A stretch of DNA of 64,000 nt from the NCBI GenBank assembly GCA_947579605.1, contig OX388317.1, positions 13,597,384-13,661,383 of the forward strand, in the 5' to 3' direction. The translations under genes were made by a program, and so were the position numbers. Source of the DNA: Athripsodes cinereus (lineage: Eukaryota > Arthropoda > Insecta > Trichoptera > Leptoceridae). Under the pieces are notes generated by a model. That model worked only from the letters and a program-made list of their open reading frames with translations. It was not told where the DNA came from and did not search any database. Positions 46,261 through 58,275 of the stretch are shown here, one piece after another (the first letter of the stretch is position 1; each line of letters begins with the position of its first letter).

Positions 46261-48901
46261 TCACTAAAATTATGACGTCAAATATACCGTACTACGAATG
46301 CTTTACTTATTCCTTTCTTTTATAGGACATTCTAAAACTTTTTAAAAAATAATAAAACACCAACATTATGGAAATACTATACGATATTATTAACTCGTTA
46401 CTTAATTTTTTAACGGGCTGGTAATAATTCTGAACAAACGACCTTGCGTAGCAAAAAATATGTACCTTGTTAAAGAGGTAGCAGCTGCCTAGACATAAAT
46501 TATAAAATATATTAGTACCCATCAGATATACAAACATCTAATCGGTAAATAAGCGTCTAGTTATAAAATCATTAGGTAGATATATATTATAACTAATACA
46601 TAATATATGTATACCTAACAATAGATAGGTAAAAGCAGAGGTGCCTATACATTGCCTACTATGTGCATGCATCTGAATCTGCCGAGTGTTTATGTTGAGA
46701 TGATTTTTTGTCATGTCATCCCGGGTCGATGATGATGTTTATTGAATATATTATTATACTTATCACGTAGTAAAATCAATATAATCGCATACTGTACTAC
46801 TAGACTGATAAATTCATCTGAATATACACACAGTCTCCATTAGGTTTGATGATGAACCTGTGTTATTTCATTCATAATCCATAAAAGGATAATGTTATCC
46901 AATTTCTGTGATAAGCAATTACTGGAAGCTGATTGCTTTCAATAATCTGAATATCCACTAATGTAACGTAATTTCTTTTACGTCGGGTGGTGTGAGAAAT
47001 TAGGCAGGTAGGTATATATTATGTAAAAACTTCCACGTTTGTATTTCTTGAAAAACAATAGTAATTAGAATAAGTGATGTGCCTCGTAAATCGTAATGAT
47101 AAAATTTTCTTTGAGAATGAAGTTTTCTGAAATGTGCTAAATGCCGCAGAAATAGTTTAATTACAAATAGTGCTGGTTAGTTTTTATAAAATTATGTGTG
47201 TTCTAATTTTTATAATCTACATAACTACTATACATAACATCTTTACGTGCCTACCTATAAAAAGAATGTTTATATATTTGAATACTAAGTATTTTTATAG
47301 AATTCAACGTCCGCGTGCGACGGCTTTTGTGATGGTGAATTTGTAGATACATAAAGGTATTTAAAAAATTTCCTAAGTACAGATTAACCTATAAAAACAT
47401 GCAGTGGTCATAAAGTGCCAAATAAAAACACACTTGTTCTTAATCTAAAATACCTCATTTCCACATATTTAGTAGGTATATCATATTATTTTTATTGGTT
47501 GTGCAGATATCTACTGAGATATTATTACTGTATGATATTATTACAATATCTATAAAACTACAAAAGCTTGTTGAAAATAATAACAAAAGCTTTGTAAACC
47601 AATTTGTCGTCATATTGAGGCACGGCATGCTATCTCTCTCCGACACTATCGAAACTACCACAGTAACTAGAAGAGTGCTAACAATATGAACTATGTGGAT
47701 TGAATAAATATCTATGTAATACCATAACATGATAGCTATCTCGTTTGTGTAAGTCTAATACAACTTTGGAGTAAACGAAACAAAGTATATTGTGCTATGG
47801 TGCAGATGTAGACTACAATTTTATTTATAAGGAAATCTAGCTTTCATTTCACATGATTATTAGTACCAATTTTGCTTGCACATTTTTTCCTATAAAACAT
47901 TGTTTTAGAGATTTTATTATTCCTTTTGAACATTGTAGTTATTTATTATGGCTTAGTTGATGGTGCTTGAAGCTAGAAGATCCACTGAAAGAATCACAAT
48001 CGAAGGGGGATTGCTGTGACTCTGGAGGGGGGAGAGGCAAGGGGAGATTTGTATTCAAGTGTTTTCATTCGTCCTTAGAATATCGTCGGGGAGAGTCGTC
48101 GCGTAGCTTTTGTTTTCATTTTGTTCTAATTACAAAATAATTCTCGCGGCATAAACAAAATAGTTATTTTGAATAAGTGTTCTGTGTTTACATTTATTTT
48201 AGAAAATAAAAATTATACATTGAAAATTTTTTTATTGAATGTAATGCGCAGTTAATAAGATTTTTTCATCAGAAATATAAATTTATGTAATATTGCTAAC
48301 AGTGCAGAGTTCAAAGATAAACCTTCGTGTCATTTACATAATTTATCATAAATTTCGAACAATAAATTAATAATGTCATTTGACATTTTATACAAACCGG
48401 ATTGCCTTAATGTGATTATTTGCATAATACCGATAATTCATCAGAACTGTACAGCACAGCAAGCCGAGTGCTAGCTATATTTAATTATTTTATACGAAAC
48501 ATCCTAAGTGCGCACATCACAAATAAATTTAATATGCACCATCTTTGATATCAACGTAAGACTTGTTTGTTTTGAATCAGTGTTGAAATAATATGTTATT
48601 ATGTTTATTCTACTAATGTTAGACAATTACTTGGTAATTATACCAAGTGTGAAATAATATATTTTTTCGTTTATTTGTGTTTAATTTGACTTTCAACACT
48701 AAAATAAAATTGTGTAATTATCACCTCGCCTATTTCATTAGTGGATGAATCAAGAGTGTGAATACAATTATAAGTATTAACACTCAGTGATACTATAAAT
48801 ACATACAATATAGAAATCAAAAAAAATAAAAACATTAGTTTGTTGTTAGTGTCTGGTGGTGAGCTAGTAAAGGAACCACGTGCGTGGGCGCTTGCGCTCC
48901 C
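46261..48901. other. Upstream region of Dfd
   Basis: 2.6 kb with no coding frame or recognised repeat. It should contain the Dfd promoter and 5' UTR, but I see no TATA box or initiator that fixes the start site. A G/A-rich island lies at 48003-48055. The last 60 bases before the coding start are notably GC-rich. An untranslated 5' exon cannot be excluded. Confidence 0.45.
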
Positions 48902-48931
48902 ATGTTAGGAGGGGAGGAGGCGGGGCTATGA
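48902..48931 (+). promoter_or_regulatory. Upstream ORF overlapping the Dfd start codon
   Basis: ATG at 48902 opens a nine-codon frame (MLGGEEAGL) whose TGA (48929-48931) overlaps the Dfd ATG (48928-48930) as ATGA. The upstream ATG is in weak context (C at -3, T at +4); the Dfd ATG has G at -3 and A at +4. This permits leaky scanning or termination-reinitiation. It applies only if the mature 5' UTR includes 48902. Confidence 0.6.
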
Positions 48932-49447
48932 GCTCCTTCCTTATGCCGGGGGGCGGGGCGGGCTACCACCACCTACAACCTGAGCCCAAGTTCCCGCCCA
49001 CGGAAGAATACCAGCCGGATTATTTACCAGGCCCGGATTATTTCCAATCGCATCAATATGGATACCATCATCACCAACCAGCACCTTATTCTACACCATT
49101 CTATCCCAACTATGCCTACTATCCTCAACAAATGCAGCAACACCAAATTGAAGATCACTTGCCTCCTGCTTCGCAGACAACTCAAGGAGGCCTTCCGGGT
49201 CTCACAGAACTGGGGCTTAGGCTAGAGAAAAGAATAGAAGAGGCCGTACCAGCAGCGCAACAACTGCAGGAATTGAGGATGAGACTAGAAGACTCCGCTT
49301 CCCTTGACGGGAGGTCAGAGTTGGATGAAGATAGACTGATGATGGACGATAGTCCAGATATGGATGAGGATGATGACGAGGAGGGTTCGGAGAGTGGAGA
49401 CAGGGTCATCTATCCGTGGATGAAGAAAATACATGTAGCTGGAGTTG
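48928..49447 (+). CDS. Dfd: Deformed, coding exon 1
   Basis: Encodes residues 1-173 plus the first base of codon 174 of the Hox transcription factor Deformed, which sets identity of posterior head segments in insects. The start is the ATG of MSSFLM, the conserved Dfd N-terminus; the frame is open upstream but begins with GTG there. Next come EPKFPPTEEY (residues 19-28), a Tyr/His/Pro/Gln-rich stretch (38-75), the conserved GLRLEKRIEEAVPAAQQLQE block (96-115), an acidic stretch (131-158) and the hexapeptide YPWMKK (162-167), which binds Exd/Pbx. The donor is TTG|GTGAGT at 49447/49448. Reading on without splicing gives only GE and a stop. The break shortly after the hexapeptide is the usual Hox intron position. 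Confidence 0.95.
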
Positions 49448-49644
49448 GTGAGTAAATTCTATAAAAATATTTGTTACCAAGTAGGACAGTAGGTATATGG
49501 ATAAGTAAATATGTAAATAAAAAAAATTGTATACCTACTCATTATATGCGACAATAACTCATCCTTGTATGTAACACCATAATGTATATAAAAAATTCAG
49601 CTATAGATTAGTATCTCAATTTGCTCATCTAAGATCCTTAGAAA

Positions 49645-49905
49645 TTTTCCGTGGAGAATCCGGCAAAGAATTGGTCTCCCACTCTTTTACGATAGTTTTC
49701 GAATGTCCTTTAAGAGGCAGGTATTCAAAAAAATAAAGACTTTTATAACATAAATGCACCGATGAGGTTTGCCACTCATCCTGAACGTCTTAATGTTTTG
49801 TAGACTTGTAGAGAACAGCACGCATGTTTATTGCATGCGGCTGGTCTGCTGGCTATCCTTGTGGGATATGCCGCGATGGGATAATAGTAGTTGTAGTAGT
49901 AATAA
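49645..49905 (+). mobile_element. SINE-like family copy, the longest in the window
   Basis: Collinear across the whole family: TTCCGTGGAGAATCCGGC, GAGGCAGGTATTC, CGATGAGGTTTGCCACTCAT, TTGTAGACTTGTAGAGAACA, GGCTGGTCTGCTGGCTATCC, GGGATATGCCGCGATGGGAT, then a TAGTAG-type tail. No pol III boxes recognised and no coding capacity. Confidence 0.8.
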
Positions 49906-50261
49906 TAAACTATACACCTACCTACCTACTACGGCTTTAGATTTTCAGCTAACCTGCCAAAATACAAAAAGGTGTGTAAGCGTAGTATTTCCTTTATGGT
50001 GTCCGTTATATTTTATTATAAATATACAAACTGAAAGTGTCTGCAACATTCATAAGTCTGTTTATTATATAACTAGTCCGATTCTGTGTCAAAAACATGG
50101 CGGTAGATGTTGCAGGATGTGTCAGAGATACTAAGTGTACCTATAGATAATATTATGGAATATAATATAAGTAACAAACAGGATCGCTATTTAGTTAGGT
50201 ACCATATAAATCGATATACAAATATGAAGCAAGATTCAACACCTAATATATACCTAGTGAG

Positions 50262-50552
50262 TTACAGTCCATTAGATTGGTCTGTAACTAGATTGAATTT
50301 TCTTCTCCATTCTTCCCTATTTTCTGCTAGTCTCTTTAATTCTACGTATGTGCCACAGTTACTTAACCTATATAGGTGTTTCTTGGTCGGCCTCTGCCAT
50401 TTCTGCCTTCGGTCTTACCCTCCACGATGGTGATGAGCAGGCCTGGCTGTCTAATGTTGTCGCCAATCCAATTTGCTCTTTGTTGGCCGATTTTTTAAGG
50501 AGTTGCGTACTTTTGATTACCCTGATTAACACCTCTTCGTTTTCGACAATAG
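50262..50552 (-). pseudogene. RTE-like LINE 3' fragment, same family as 1744-4417
   Basis: Matches 1755-2065 with substitutions: AGTCCATTAGATTGGTCTG, TTTTCTTCTCCATTC, TCGGCCTCTGCCATTT and TTGTTGGCCGATT. It covers only the C-terminal end of the polyprotein, is diverged, and is clearly older than the copy in the LARD-like element. Confidence 0.85.
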
Positions 50553-50895
50553 GTATCTACATCTCAGCAATATCTATAAACTTGCAGTACATAATCATTG
50601 TAGGAATATTGTCCCGCGAAATTTGTACACTGCGTGAGCCTTTTACACGTTAAACGTATAACAAAGTAAAAAAAAAAACAATTTGACGGACAATAATAAT
50701 AAAAAATGAATTGGTACAAATTTATAAAAATAATCATTAAGATGTAACAAAAATAGTACCTAGTAATTTGAACAAAACAACAATAGTAATAGAATAAAAC
50801 AAGTAAACTAAATTATACAGAGATTGGACAAAATTTGATGAATAGGTACAAATAATAAAAGACGAAATGTCATATACTAATTAAAATAAATAAAT

Positions 50896-50943
50896 AATTG
50901 GCTAGATTTTTCACATTTGCGGGTGTGAAAAATCTAGCCAATT
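50896..50943. repeat. Short perfect hairpin, 20-bp stem, 8-base loop
   Basis: AATTGGCTAGATTTTTCACA (50896-50915), loop TTTGCGGG, then the exact reverse complement (50924-50943). It may be the remnant of a foldback element or a structured RNA element in the Dfd intron; nothing ties it to a known miRNA. Confidence 0.8.
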
Positions 50944-51375
50944 GTGATAACCACGTTTAAAATGTAGGTACCTAGGTATATATAATATATTTTCAAAACT
51001 ACGGATCTCAAAGTAAGATAAAAAAGAGCTTTTCAACTATTTTAGAGCCATCATCTGCTCCCTATACAAGGGGAAAGGCTCTACATAGACTTGAATGCAG
51101 GAGTTATTTGGCTATTGGCTCACTGAATTCAATAAGGGAATTGATCGATAGAGTGTGAAAGTCAACTGAGTCTAAGATATGAGATGCACAAGGAGCTTTT
51201 TTGAATGACAGAGGGTGCACCGATTAAATCTTCTCGCTACAAATGAGCGTAGAGAAGTTTCTGGGTAAGCACCAGAGCTTTTCTGTGCATTCGTGGACTT
51301 GGAGAAGGTATATGATCGTGTGGACCGGGAAAAAATGTGGCGCGTGTTGTCGGTGTATGGGATGAGAAACCAGTG

Positions 51376-51560
51376 GGCCTAGTCAAAACACATTTAAGCG
51401 TTACGTTTTCGTTCAAACAAAACGAGGTTGCGAGAACGCGTCAATTTTCGTAGCTAAAATACACATGTAGCTACGGAAATTGACACGTTCTCGCAACGTC
51501 GTCCGCGTTTGAACGAAAACGAAACGAAAACGTAACGCTTAAATGTGTTTTGACTAGGCC
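51376..51560. mobile_element. Palindromic MITE, GGCCTAGTC family, copy 1
   Basis: Starts GGCCTAGTCAAAACACATTT and ends with the reverse complement. Arms of about 85 bases are nearly self-complementary around CACATG-type central sequence. It interrupts LINE reverse-transcriptase sequence (NQW before it, LQLIRAI after it), so its insertion is certain. No unambiguous target duplication. A second copy lies at 60235-60430. Confidence 0.88.
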
Positions 51561-52257
51561 TACAGTTGATTCGCGCAATCTCTTCAATATACGTGTGGTT
51601 CCGCTTGATGAACAATACCCTCTCTGAGTGGTTGGATCTCACCAAAGGAGTGAAGCAAGATTGTGTTATGTCTCTTTGGCTGTTCAACATAATCTTCGAC
51701 TACTATATACGACCTGTGAACGAGATGGATGTTGGTGACAAGTTTAATGGAACTCGGATGAATGGGATATTAATACACGTAAATGATATAGTGTTAATAG
51801 CTGAAAGTAAAGGGATTTACTAGAGATTTTTCGTATGTGTATGAAGCGTAGCTACAGTTGAATGGCTTAAAAACTAATGCTACGAAGACAAGTGTGATAG
51901 TGTTTGAAAGAGAAAACGGAAGAAAGGTTTGTAAAATAAAGGTCAGTGATGAATGTTTGAAGCAGTGGTCGAGTACATATAATTATATTTGGGAAGTTTG
52001 TTTCCAAGGGATGGAAGATGCGATAGGGACATAAAAAAAGAAAACTAGCCAGTGCTAGATGGACTTCTACCCATAGTCGGCAATAGCAATATGCCGAACA
52101 TGGAGAAAGTAGTGCACAATATCATTCTGGTACCGACACTCATGTATGCAAATGAGACATGGATATGGTGGAAGAAGGACGAAACTGAAATAAATGCAGT
52201 AGAGATGCGATCGCTGAGAAGAATGGTTTGGTAAAACGTAACGTGATATAGTGAGGA

Positions 52258-52483
52258 ATTAGGATGGCCAACTATGTTGACCGTGCCTTCTGTGTGGCTG
52301 GTCCGTTGCTGTGGAATAAAATTCCCTATGATTTGCGAACTCTGGAGAGTGTGGAGGTGTTCAAGACGAGGTTAAAAACCCTATTGTTCAGGAGGTGTTA
52401 TGATTCATGAATGGGCCCTTGCGGTGGTTCTTCCACAAAACGGCGCATCATAAATAAGTTGTCTAGTTATTATTATTATTATT
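52258..52483 (+). pseudogene. CR1/L2-like LINE C-terminal tail, nested
   Basis: 52261-52410 encodes RMANYVDRAFCVAGPLLWNK, then IPYDLRTLESVEVFKTRLKT and LLFRRCYDS with a stop, the usual end of CR1/jockey-type ORF2 proteins. It is followed by a short untranslated stretch and an (ATT)n tail at about 52463-52484, typical of CR1/L2. It splits the surrounding LINE between its RRMVW and RADAKRMLW pieces. Confidence 0.75.
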
Positions 52484-53002
52484 AGAAGAAAGAGCGGATG
52501 CAAAAAGGATGTTGTGGATAGAATGCATGTAAATAAGTGACGATGGTTTTGGATGGCAAAGAGGATGATAACTATCTGAATGAGTATATGTGAAAAAGCG
52601 TGGGCATTCGAGAAACACGTGGCTTAACCACGTGGTTCGAATTCTCAAGGATTAAGAGAAATCAACGTGCGTGTATGAGAAATTGAATTGATATAAAGGA
52701 GCGAAAGAAGTATGCAAGAATAAATCTATGACGTTCCGTTCTATCTGCCTACCATACTTGGGATACGGCATTGTATATTTTATTCTTCTTGCACGTCATC
52801 ATTCACATAACAAAATCAACAAATCAGTTTACATGACAAAAAATGTAGTAAAAATATAGTATAGTATTATGAATAAATAAATAGATTATGACTTTATTAA
52901 CTTACATTTAAATTTTAGAGATTTTTTAACCTAGGTACATGGTTAAAATTATGTTTTATATTATTTTTATTCAAATTCTTACCTTACATTCTTTTCATGT
53001 GC

Positions 53003-53115
53003 TATGTCGGGTCCCTCTGAGGTTGCGAGAATGTGTCCCTCCCTATCTTGGACAGTTTCAAACAGCTCCTTGACGCTCCGTATTTCTGTACATTCGTGTA
53101 GGTATATTACGGAGC
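53003..53115 (-). pseudogene. LINE 3' tail, same family as 18832-19233
   Basis: Minus-strand translation gives EIRSVKELFETVQDREG and an end close to the family's GGTRQ motif. Short, 5' truncated and diverged. Confidence 0.65.
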
Positions 53116-55298
53116 CAGAAGATCCGTCTTCTTCGAACCAGAAGAAACCTATAGTTTACATATCTTACCTAAAGTTTTTTTTATTGGTTTCACGTTATTT
53201 TTAAATTCATTTGAACGAGTAATAATCCATATTTGGTGTTAGTAACTGTTAATTTGTTAGGTATATATTTAAAAAAATTATCGCTACCACGGTTTCTGTG
53301 GAGAAATCCACCATTTTTAAACGATATTCTAAAACTTAATACAGTTGGTATCTAAGTATAAAACGATCGCAAGAAATATTCATCAGATATTTTCGTCAAT
53401 CTATAGATGGATATAGAAGGTAGACAAGTAGCCATAGGTTATACATTTTTTTAACACACCAAATGAAAACACAATCATGTTTAGTAGTTTTTTTAAATCA
53501 TTCAAACGCCTAAATTATAAAGGCACATAATTGTAAGAAAACAAGTTTTAGTCGGTATATATATTAGAAATTTTCTTCCACTATAGATATAAGCATCTCG
53601 CCACTGCATATCGTCCTAGTTTTTTTTTTAATTTTATTTGTTAATACTGTTATATAATGATAATGTGCAAAAAGAATAAATAAATAAACGTAGAGAGGTC
53701 TTTCGATTTCTTGTCAATCTAATTTATCTACGCTATTTGCCTATCCATATTTTTATTATCTTATGAGCTACTTCAAACTGCACACATAACTGTCTGTAAA
53801 GTAAAATATAACTAAAAATGTAGAAACAAACGCATGAATCGTATCTTTAGACATTTATCCCAATAGTCGAAACCTTCCATTTAGGTATAATATTATATGA
53901 GCACAAGTCTCTCTGCTCCGATAAACTATTCCACTCCATCAAAATCACACAGATTTCACGGATCTTTGGTAACACATCAAAATATTTTTAAAAATCGCTT
54001 TCATCCAATAAAATATAAATAATAACATCAAGACATAATATTACCACATTTTTTTATTAAATTCCCATTATACCCAAGTATTGAATTTAAATTACCAAAT
54101 ATAAATAGTAATATCCTTTTGATGGCTTAGCGTGACTATGCATTGATGAATGTCCTTTAGAATTAAATAGACAATCTCTCCCTAGAGAGCCAATCAATCA
54201 AATACTAAACTACTGCCAACCGCAATGGAATAAAATAGTGCGATTCCAATATCATCGATCCCAAATATCCTTCAAGGCACATCTATAATATAGTACAAAA
54301 CCTAAAAAATAATGTGAATTGATTTTGAAAAGCCGACGACATTAGTAAAATGTCAAAACAGTATTGAGAATGTAAATGTACCATGCGGTGTTCTAACTCA
54401 ACCAACAACAAACACTCGACAATATTAATTGGCTGTAATTTGTTATGAGAGTATTTTCACATTGAACACATCCCCTTTTTTCACAGAGGCCTTTCTTTAT
54501 TATGCGATCCTTTGAATTGAAGAGTTTGTCTATTGTCCGCTAATGTTATCTCATTATCCTAAATACTTGGATTTCTTCCCCAAATTCGTTTCTAATACTT
54601 ACTTATGTTTAATAATCAATCTAACCTTTGTAATACCTAATATGGAACACGTTGTGAAACGCTATCGATTTAATATTGACAGACCAATTAATAATTTTTT
54701 TCAATGCCGACGCCGATTAAGGACAAAGTTCTATTATATTATAGAGATCCAGTAAACATATGATTATGAAATATTAACTAGCCTATTTTATTGACCGACT
54801 ATAATATTTTATAATATCTAATAATACCTGTTTCAAAATATATTTGTTAAAATGTTACACTGAAACATGATTTGTGTCTGGTATACAGCTTTGGTATTCT
54901 GATTGGTAAAAGGTAGGTAAGTTTTCTCGTTGTAGATACCTACCAACATACTCGTACCTAGATCACATAATTCAACGAGTGTCGGTTGACGGCTACCCCT
55001 AGAAATCTCAGTGACCGCAACATTCCTATACTGACCAAAACAATATTTCAACAGATGCATGTTCCTAGTTTCTAACCTACTAATAATCTAGTGTAGAATT
55101 ATATTTACTCTTAAAGTAGAAAAGGTTACTTTTCGTAGAAAGAGATTAAGAAAACTTCCACAATTAAACCGTGATAAAAATTCCAAACTATACAGTACCT
55201 ACCTATATTTTATCGTTCCTTAAATTATGTTTTCAATATTTATTGCATCATATTAATACCTATATAATATAATAACACCGTTTATTCCTTTGTTTCAG

Positions 55299-55963
55299 CC
55301 AATGGATCGTTTCAACCAGGAATGGAACCAAAGAGACAACGAACAGCCTACACGAGACATCAAATATTAGAATTAGAAAAAGAATTTCATTACAATCGTT
55401 ACCTTACTAGAAGACGAAGAATAGAAATAGCACACACGTTAGTTCTTTCAGAGAGACAAATTAAAATATGGTTCCAAAATAGAAGAATGAAATGGAAAAA
55501 AGATAATAAACTACCAAACACAAAGAATGTTAGACGAAAAACAAACCCCGCAGGAGTCACTACCACTAAGGGTGGGGCCACACCAAAGAGTAGAAGTAAT
55601 AAGAATCAAAATCAAGACAAGAAGAAGAATAATTTAAACCACACGAGGCCTGATAGTATAGAGAATGTTACAGACAATATCATGGGAGATAATAACATTC
55701 ATAATCAAAGTATTCATCAGAACTCCCAACATAATCCCAGTAGCATAAGTCCTGTGTCACCGCACGGGAGCTGCATGTCTGCCGGTAATCCTCACCAGAT
55801 GCAAAGTCACCATGGGATGGGCATCCACGGAGGCCTGGAACACCCCATGGGGGGGCACCTGGGAGGACACATGTCCCCCCTCGGACCCTCAGGATGCGGA
55901 ATGGGTATGGGACAGAACAATCAACCTGTTATCAAATCCGATTACGGCCTGACGGCTCTTTAG
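55299..55963 (+). CDS. Dfd: Deformed, coding exon 2 (homeodomain)
   Basis: The acceptor TTTGTTTCAG ends at 55298. The first two bases complete codon 174 (Ala), giving the linker [16 protein letters not shown] that joins the hexapeptide to the homeodomain in Dfd proteins. The homeodomain is residues 184-243, with the recognition-helix residues W48, F49, Q50, N51 and R53. [13 protein letters not shown] in helix 1 and [11 protein letters not shown] just after the domain distinguish Dfd from Scr and other anterior Hox proteins. The tail has a Thr/Lys/Asn-rich part, then a His/Gly/Met-rich part, and ends KSDYGLTAL at 386-394, a known Dfd end; the stop is TAG. The product is a nuclear sequence-specific DNA-binding protein working with Exd. 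The ATG at 55322 is internal and not a start. Confidence 0.97.
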
Positions 55964-56400
55964 AAGACTAGTACATGTACGATGATGTTGCACTATTTTC
56001 AATCAATTGTGATGTTCATTGAAATCAACATGAACATGTTTATCTTTTAACAATGTGATCGGCCACTCGGATTCATTCAGGTGTATCGTTACTCTAGCTG
56101 TGGCTGATGTCTTAAGATATTTATCAACCAAATTAAACCGTGAAATTTGTGTTTTGATTCCGTTTAGTCTGTAACTCGCCCAGTAATCAATAGTGAATGT
56201 ATAATTTATCAGTGCTTACTCATTGTACCGAACAAAATACCTACACCCGATAGTCGTTACGGCCTATTTGTACGATAAATGTAAACAAAACAATTGGTGT
56301 GACTTAAAATAAATAGTGTGTTAATAAAAACATGATCGCGTGAACTGATGTTTTGTAGCTTAATTAAATAAATGTGTTAGATTTATTTTTGTATCAATAG
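55964..56400 (+). other. Dfd 3' UTR region
   Basis: Follows the Dfd stop. AT-rich, without a frame or repeat, up to the candidate poly(A) signals at 56308 and 56323 (and AAATAAATG near 56367). The transcript end is not fixed by sequence alone, and Hox genes often use several sites. Confidence 0.6.
56308..56328 (+). terminator. Candidate Dfd poly(A) signals
   Basis: Two AATAAA hexamers at 56308-56313 and 56323-56328, about 350 bases after the stop codon, with GTGTG between them and GT-containing sequence downstream. Confidence 0.5.
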
Positions 56401-58205
56401 GTTATTTATAATATGATACACCGTGTGACAATACCAATTTATTTAAATTACCTGTTGAATAAATTATTATCTAGTGATACATGTCCCATAACCTACCCGA
56501 AGAAATCAATCATATATAACGTGTATACTCTAAGTACGTCTAATTGGAGTTCAGCTATGATCATTTCATTGCAGAATTTCAATAAACCATATTTTTATTT
56601 CTATACTTCATCAGGTGTCTTGATTTCTTTATTATATCTCTCATTTTCTTTAACTTACTGTTCATGATTAATTTTGTTCTGTGGATTATATATTTCTATT
56701 TCTGGTAGGGTTTATTGCTAGCCAAAAAAATAATATAATCGAAAATTTACTGACTTACCTTACTACAATTGGGTTGAATACTTATAATATAAATATATAT
56801 TTTAAACAATCGTATTCCCTTCATCCTAATATCATTTCATTGCGTGTAATACAATTACCTAACTAACTAATATTTATACTTTACCAACAAATTAAATAGG
56901 TACATAAATATCAATTTTGTAATAATGTGCATTTAGTACCTAACCAGAAAATATTTAAATTTTATTTGTCGGTATCATCTTTTCTAATTCTTATTTTAAT
57001 TTGTACAAATTATTTTTCAACAAAAATAGATGTCTTTTTAAAAATTACTAGATATAAAGGCACGGATTTTCATTTTTCAAAAATAGCTGAAAGTGATTTC
57101 AGTACAAAATTTAATAGTTGAAAGTATTTCATTTATAAAGCTCGTGACAATATTAAATTAAATTTAGAACACAATATTCCAAATGCTTAATGTATTTTGC
57201 AAATCTTTTGTAAATATTTATTTTTTAAAATTACTTTTATTTTGATAACTACTGATCTCAAAATTATTTTTCTTGATTTATTAAAACAAAACAATAAAAG
57301 ATAATGCTTTTCTATTTAGTTACTTCATCATTCGCAAAATCACTCACGATTAGGTGGAATGCCTAAATAATAATAAAAAATACTTCATCATTTCTATGTA
57401 ACTCAGATAGCCGATAAAAAATCATGTTATTAAATTAACATTGGTATTTTGTTTGTAACTAACTACAATATTAAATTTACCTTTATAATAAATTCTCCTC
57501 ATAAATTTGATTCACTGCGTATCTACGAATATTTTTCCTTATGGTAACATTGATTAGCTACCAAACATGTACTATCTTCTATAAATGTTGTCTGTTTCCA
57601 ATAATTTATTTTGTTAAATATAATACCTATAACCATGAGTGAAGGCTGGATATGAAATCAGGAAAAATAGTTTTAACTCTAATATTGTGATGTCTGTTTG
57701 TATTCCTTATAAATAATTATATACTAGTACCTACATAACACTGTATTCTATTATATAAATATAATACACTTTGTTGTAGAAAAGAAAGAAATATTTTTGA
57801 TGAGAGCTTGTCATTAAGTATAAAACACTATAATTGTTAAGTAATTAACTATTATAATAATTAATATTGTAAAAATAAATTGTGAAATAAATTTGTCAGT
57901 ACTGAACATATTTTTTTATTGATTGATCATAAAGTAGCACCCACACAAATAGTTTGTTGTAGGTACCTGACAATACGCCACTGCTGTACTAACTTACAAA
58001 AAGATTCTTACATAATAATGTGCATATAACTTACGCGGGATGTATCTAACCAACATCAAATTGTAATGTTCTCGTCTTCACAAATTTATGATACCCTAAT
58101 ACCTATTGTATATTTCTTCATTGCAAGGAATACAGATATTTTTTATTCCTTTAGTTATTAGCAGATACGTATAATTAAAATATACCTATTTAGAAATGGG
58201 ATATC
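56401..58205. other. AT-rich DNA downstream of Dfd
   Basis: No gene recognised. Short frames are AT-rich translations without a domain. Several further AATAAA hexamers occur, which could serve longer Dfd 3' ends. Confidence 0.4.
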
Positions 58206-58275
58206 TATCTCTCTATCTATACCCTCACGCCATATCCCATGTGGGGTAGGCAGAAATAACGGAACGCCCTATAGA
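58206..58275 (-). repeat. LINE 3' end fragment, same family as 23315 and 52790
   Basis: ACCCTCACGCCATATCCCAT, then GTGGGGTAGGCAGAAATAAC and GGAACGCC, the reverse complement of the 3' end at about 52729-52778, preceded by an ATCT microsatellite. Confidence 0.7.

Larger units (their letters stand above)
51245..52790 (+). pseudogene. Decayed LINE in the Dfd intron, interrupted twice
   Basis: Broken frames follow RTE-like reverse transcriptase order. AFVDLEKVYDRVDREKMW is at about 51287-51340. LIRAISSIYVWF, LSEWLDLTKGVKQDCVMSLW and NGILIHVNDIVLIAES (a mutated YADD box) lie at 51566-51810. LMYANETWIWW and EMRSLRRMVW lie at 52142-52234. The tail (RACMRN, KKYARINLWRSVLSAY, then CTGCCTACC...GGGATACGGC) is at 52660-52790. 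Premature stops and frameshifts are numerous, so it is dead. A palindromic MITE splits it at 51376-51560 and a CR1-like tail splits it at 52258-52483. The plus orientation means it is transcribed within Dfd pre-mRNA. Confidence 0.8.
49448..55298 (+). other. Dfd intron, 5851 bp, loaded with transposon remains
   Basis: Bounded by GTGAGT and a pyrimidine tract plus CAG at 55298, phase 1. It contains a SINE-like copy, an RTE fragment, a LINE with a nested MITE and nested CR1-like tail, and another LINE tail. About 53116-55298 shows nothing recognisable and is the likeliest place for undisturbed intronic regulatory DNA. Confidence 0.9.

Noticed and set aside
48880..48927. N-terminal extension of Dfd (RGRLRSHVRRGGGGA)
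   Set aside because: It would start at GTG, and the ATG at MSSFLM matches the conserved Dfd N-terminus.
55322..55963. Exon 2 as a stand-alone gene starting at the ATG of MEPKRQRT
   Set aside because: The acceptor site at 55298 and the conserved ANGSFQPG linker show that this ATG is internal to Dfd.
57960..57985. TACGCCACTGCTG as a hAT right end
   Set aside because: No matching left end or target duplication found nearby.
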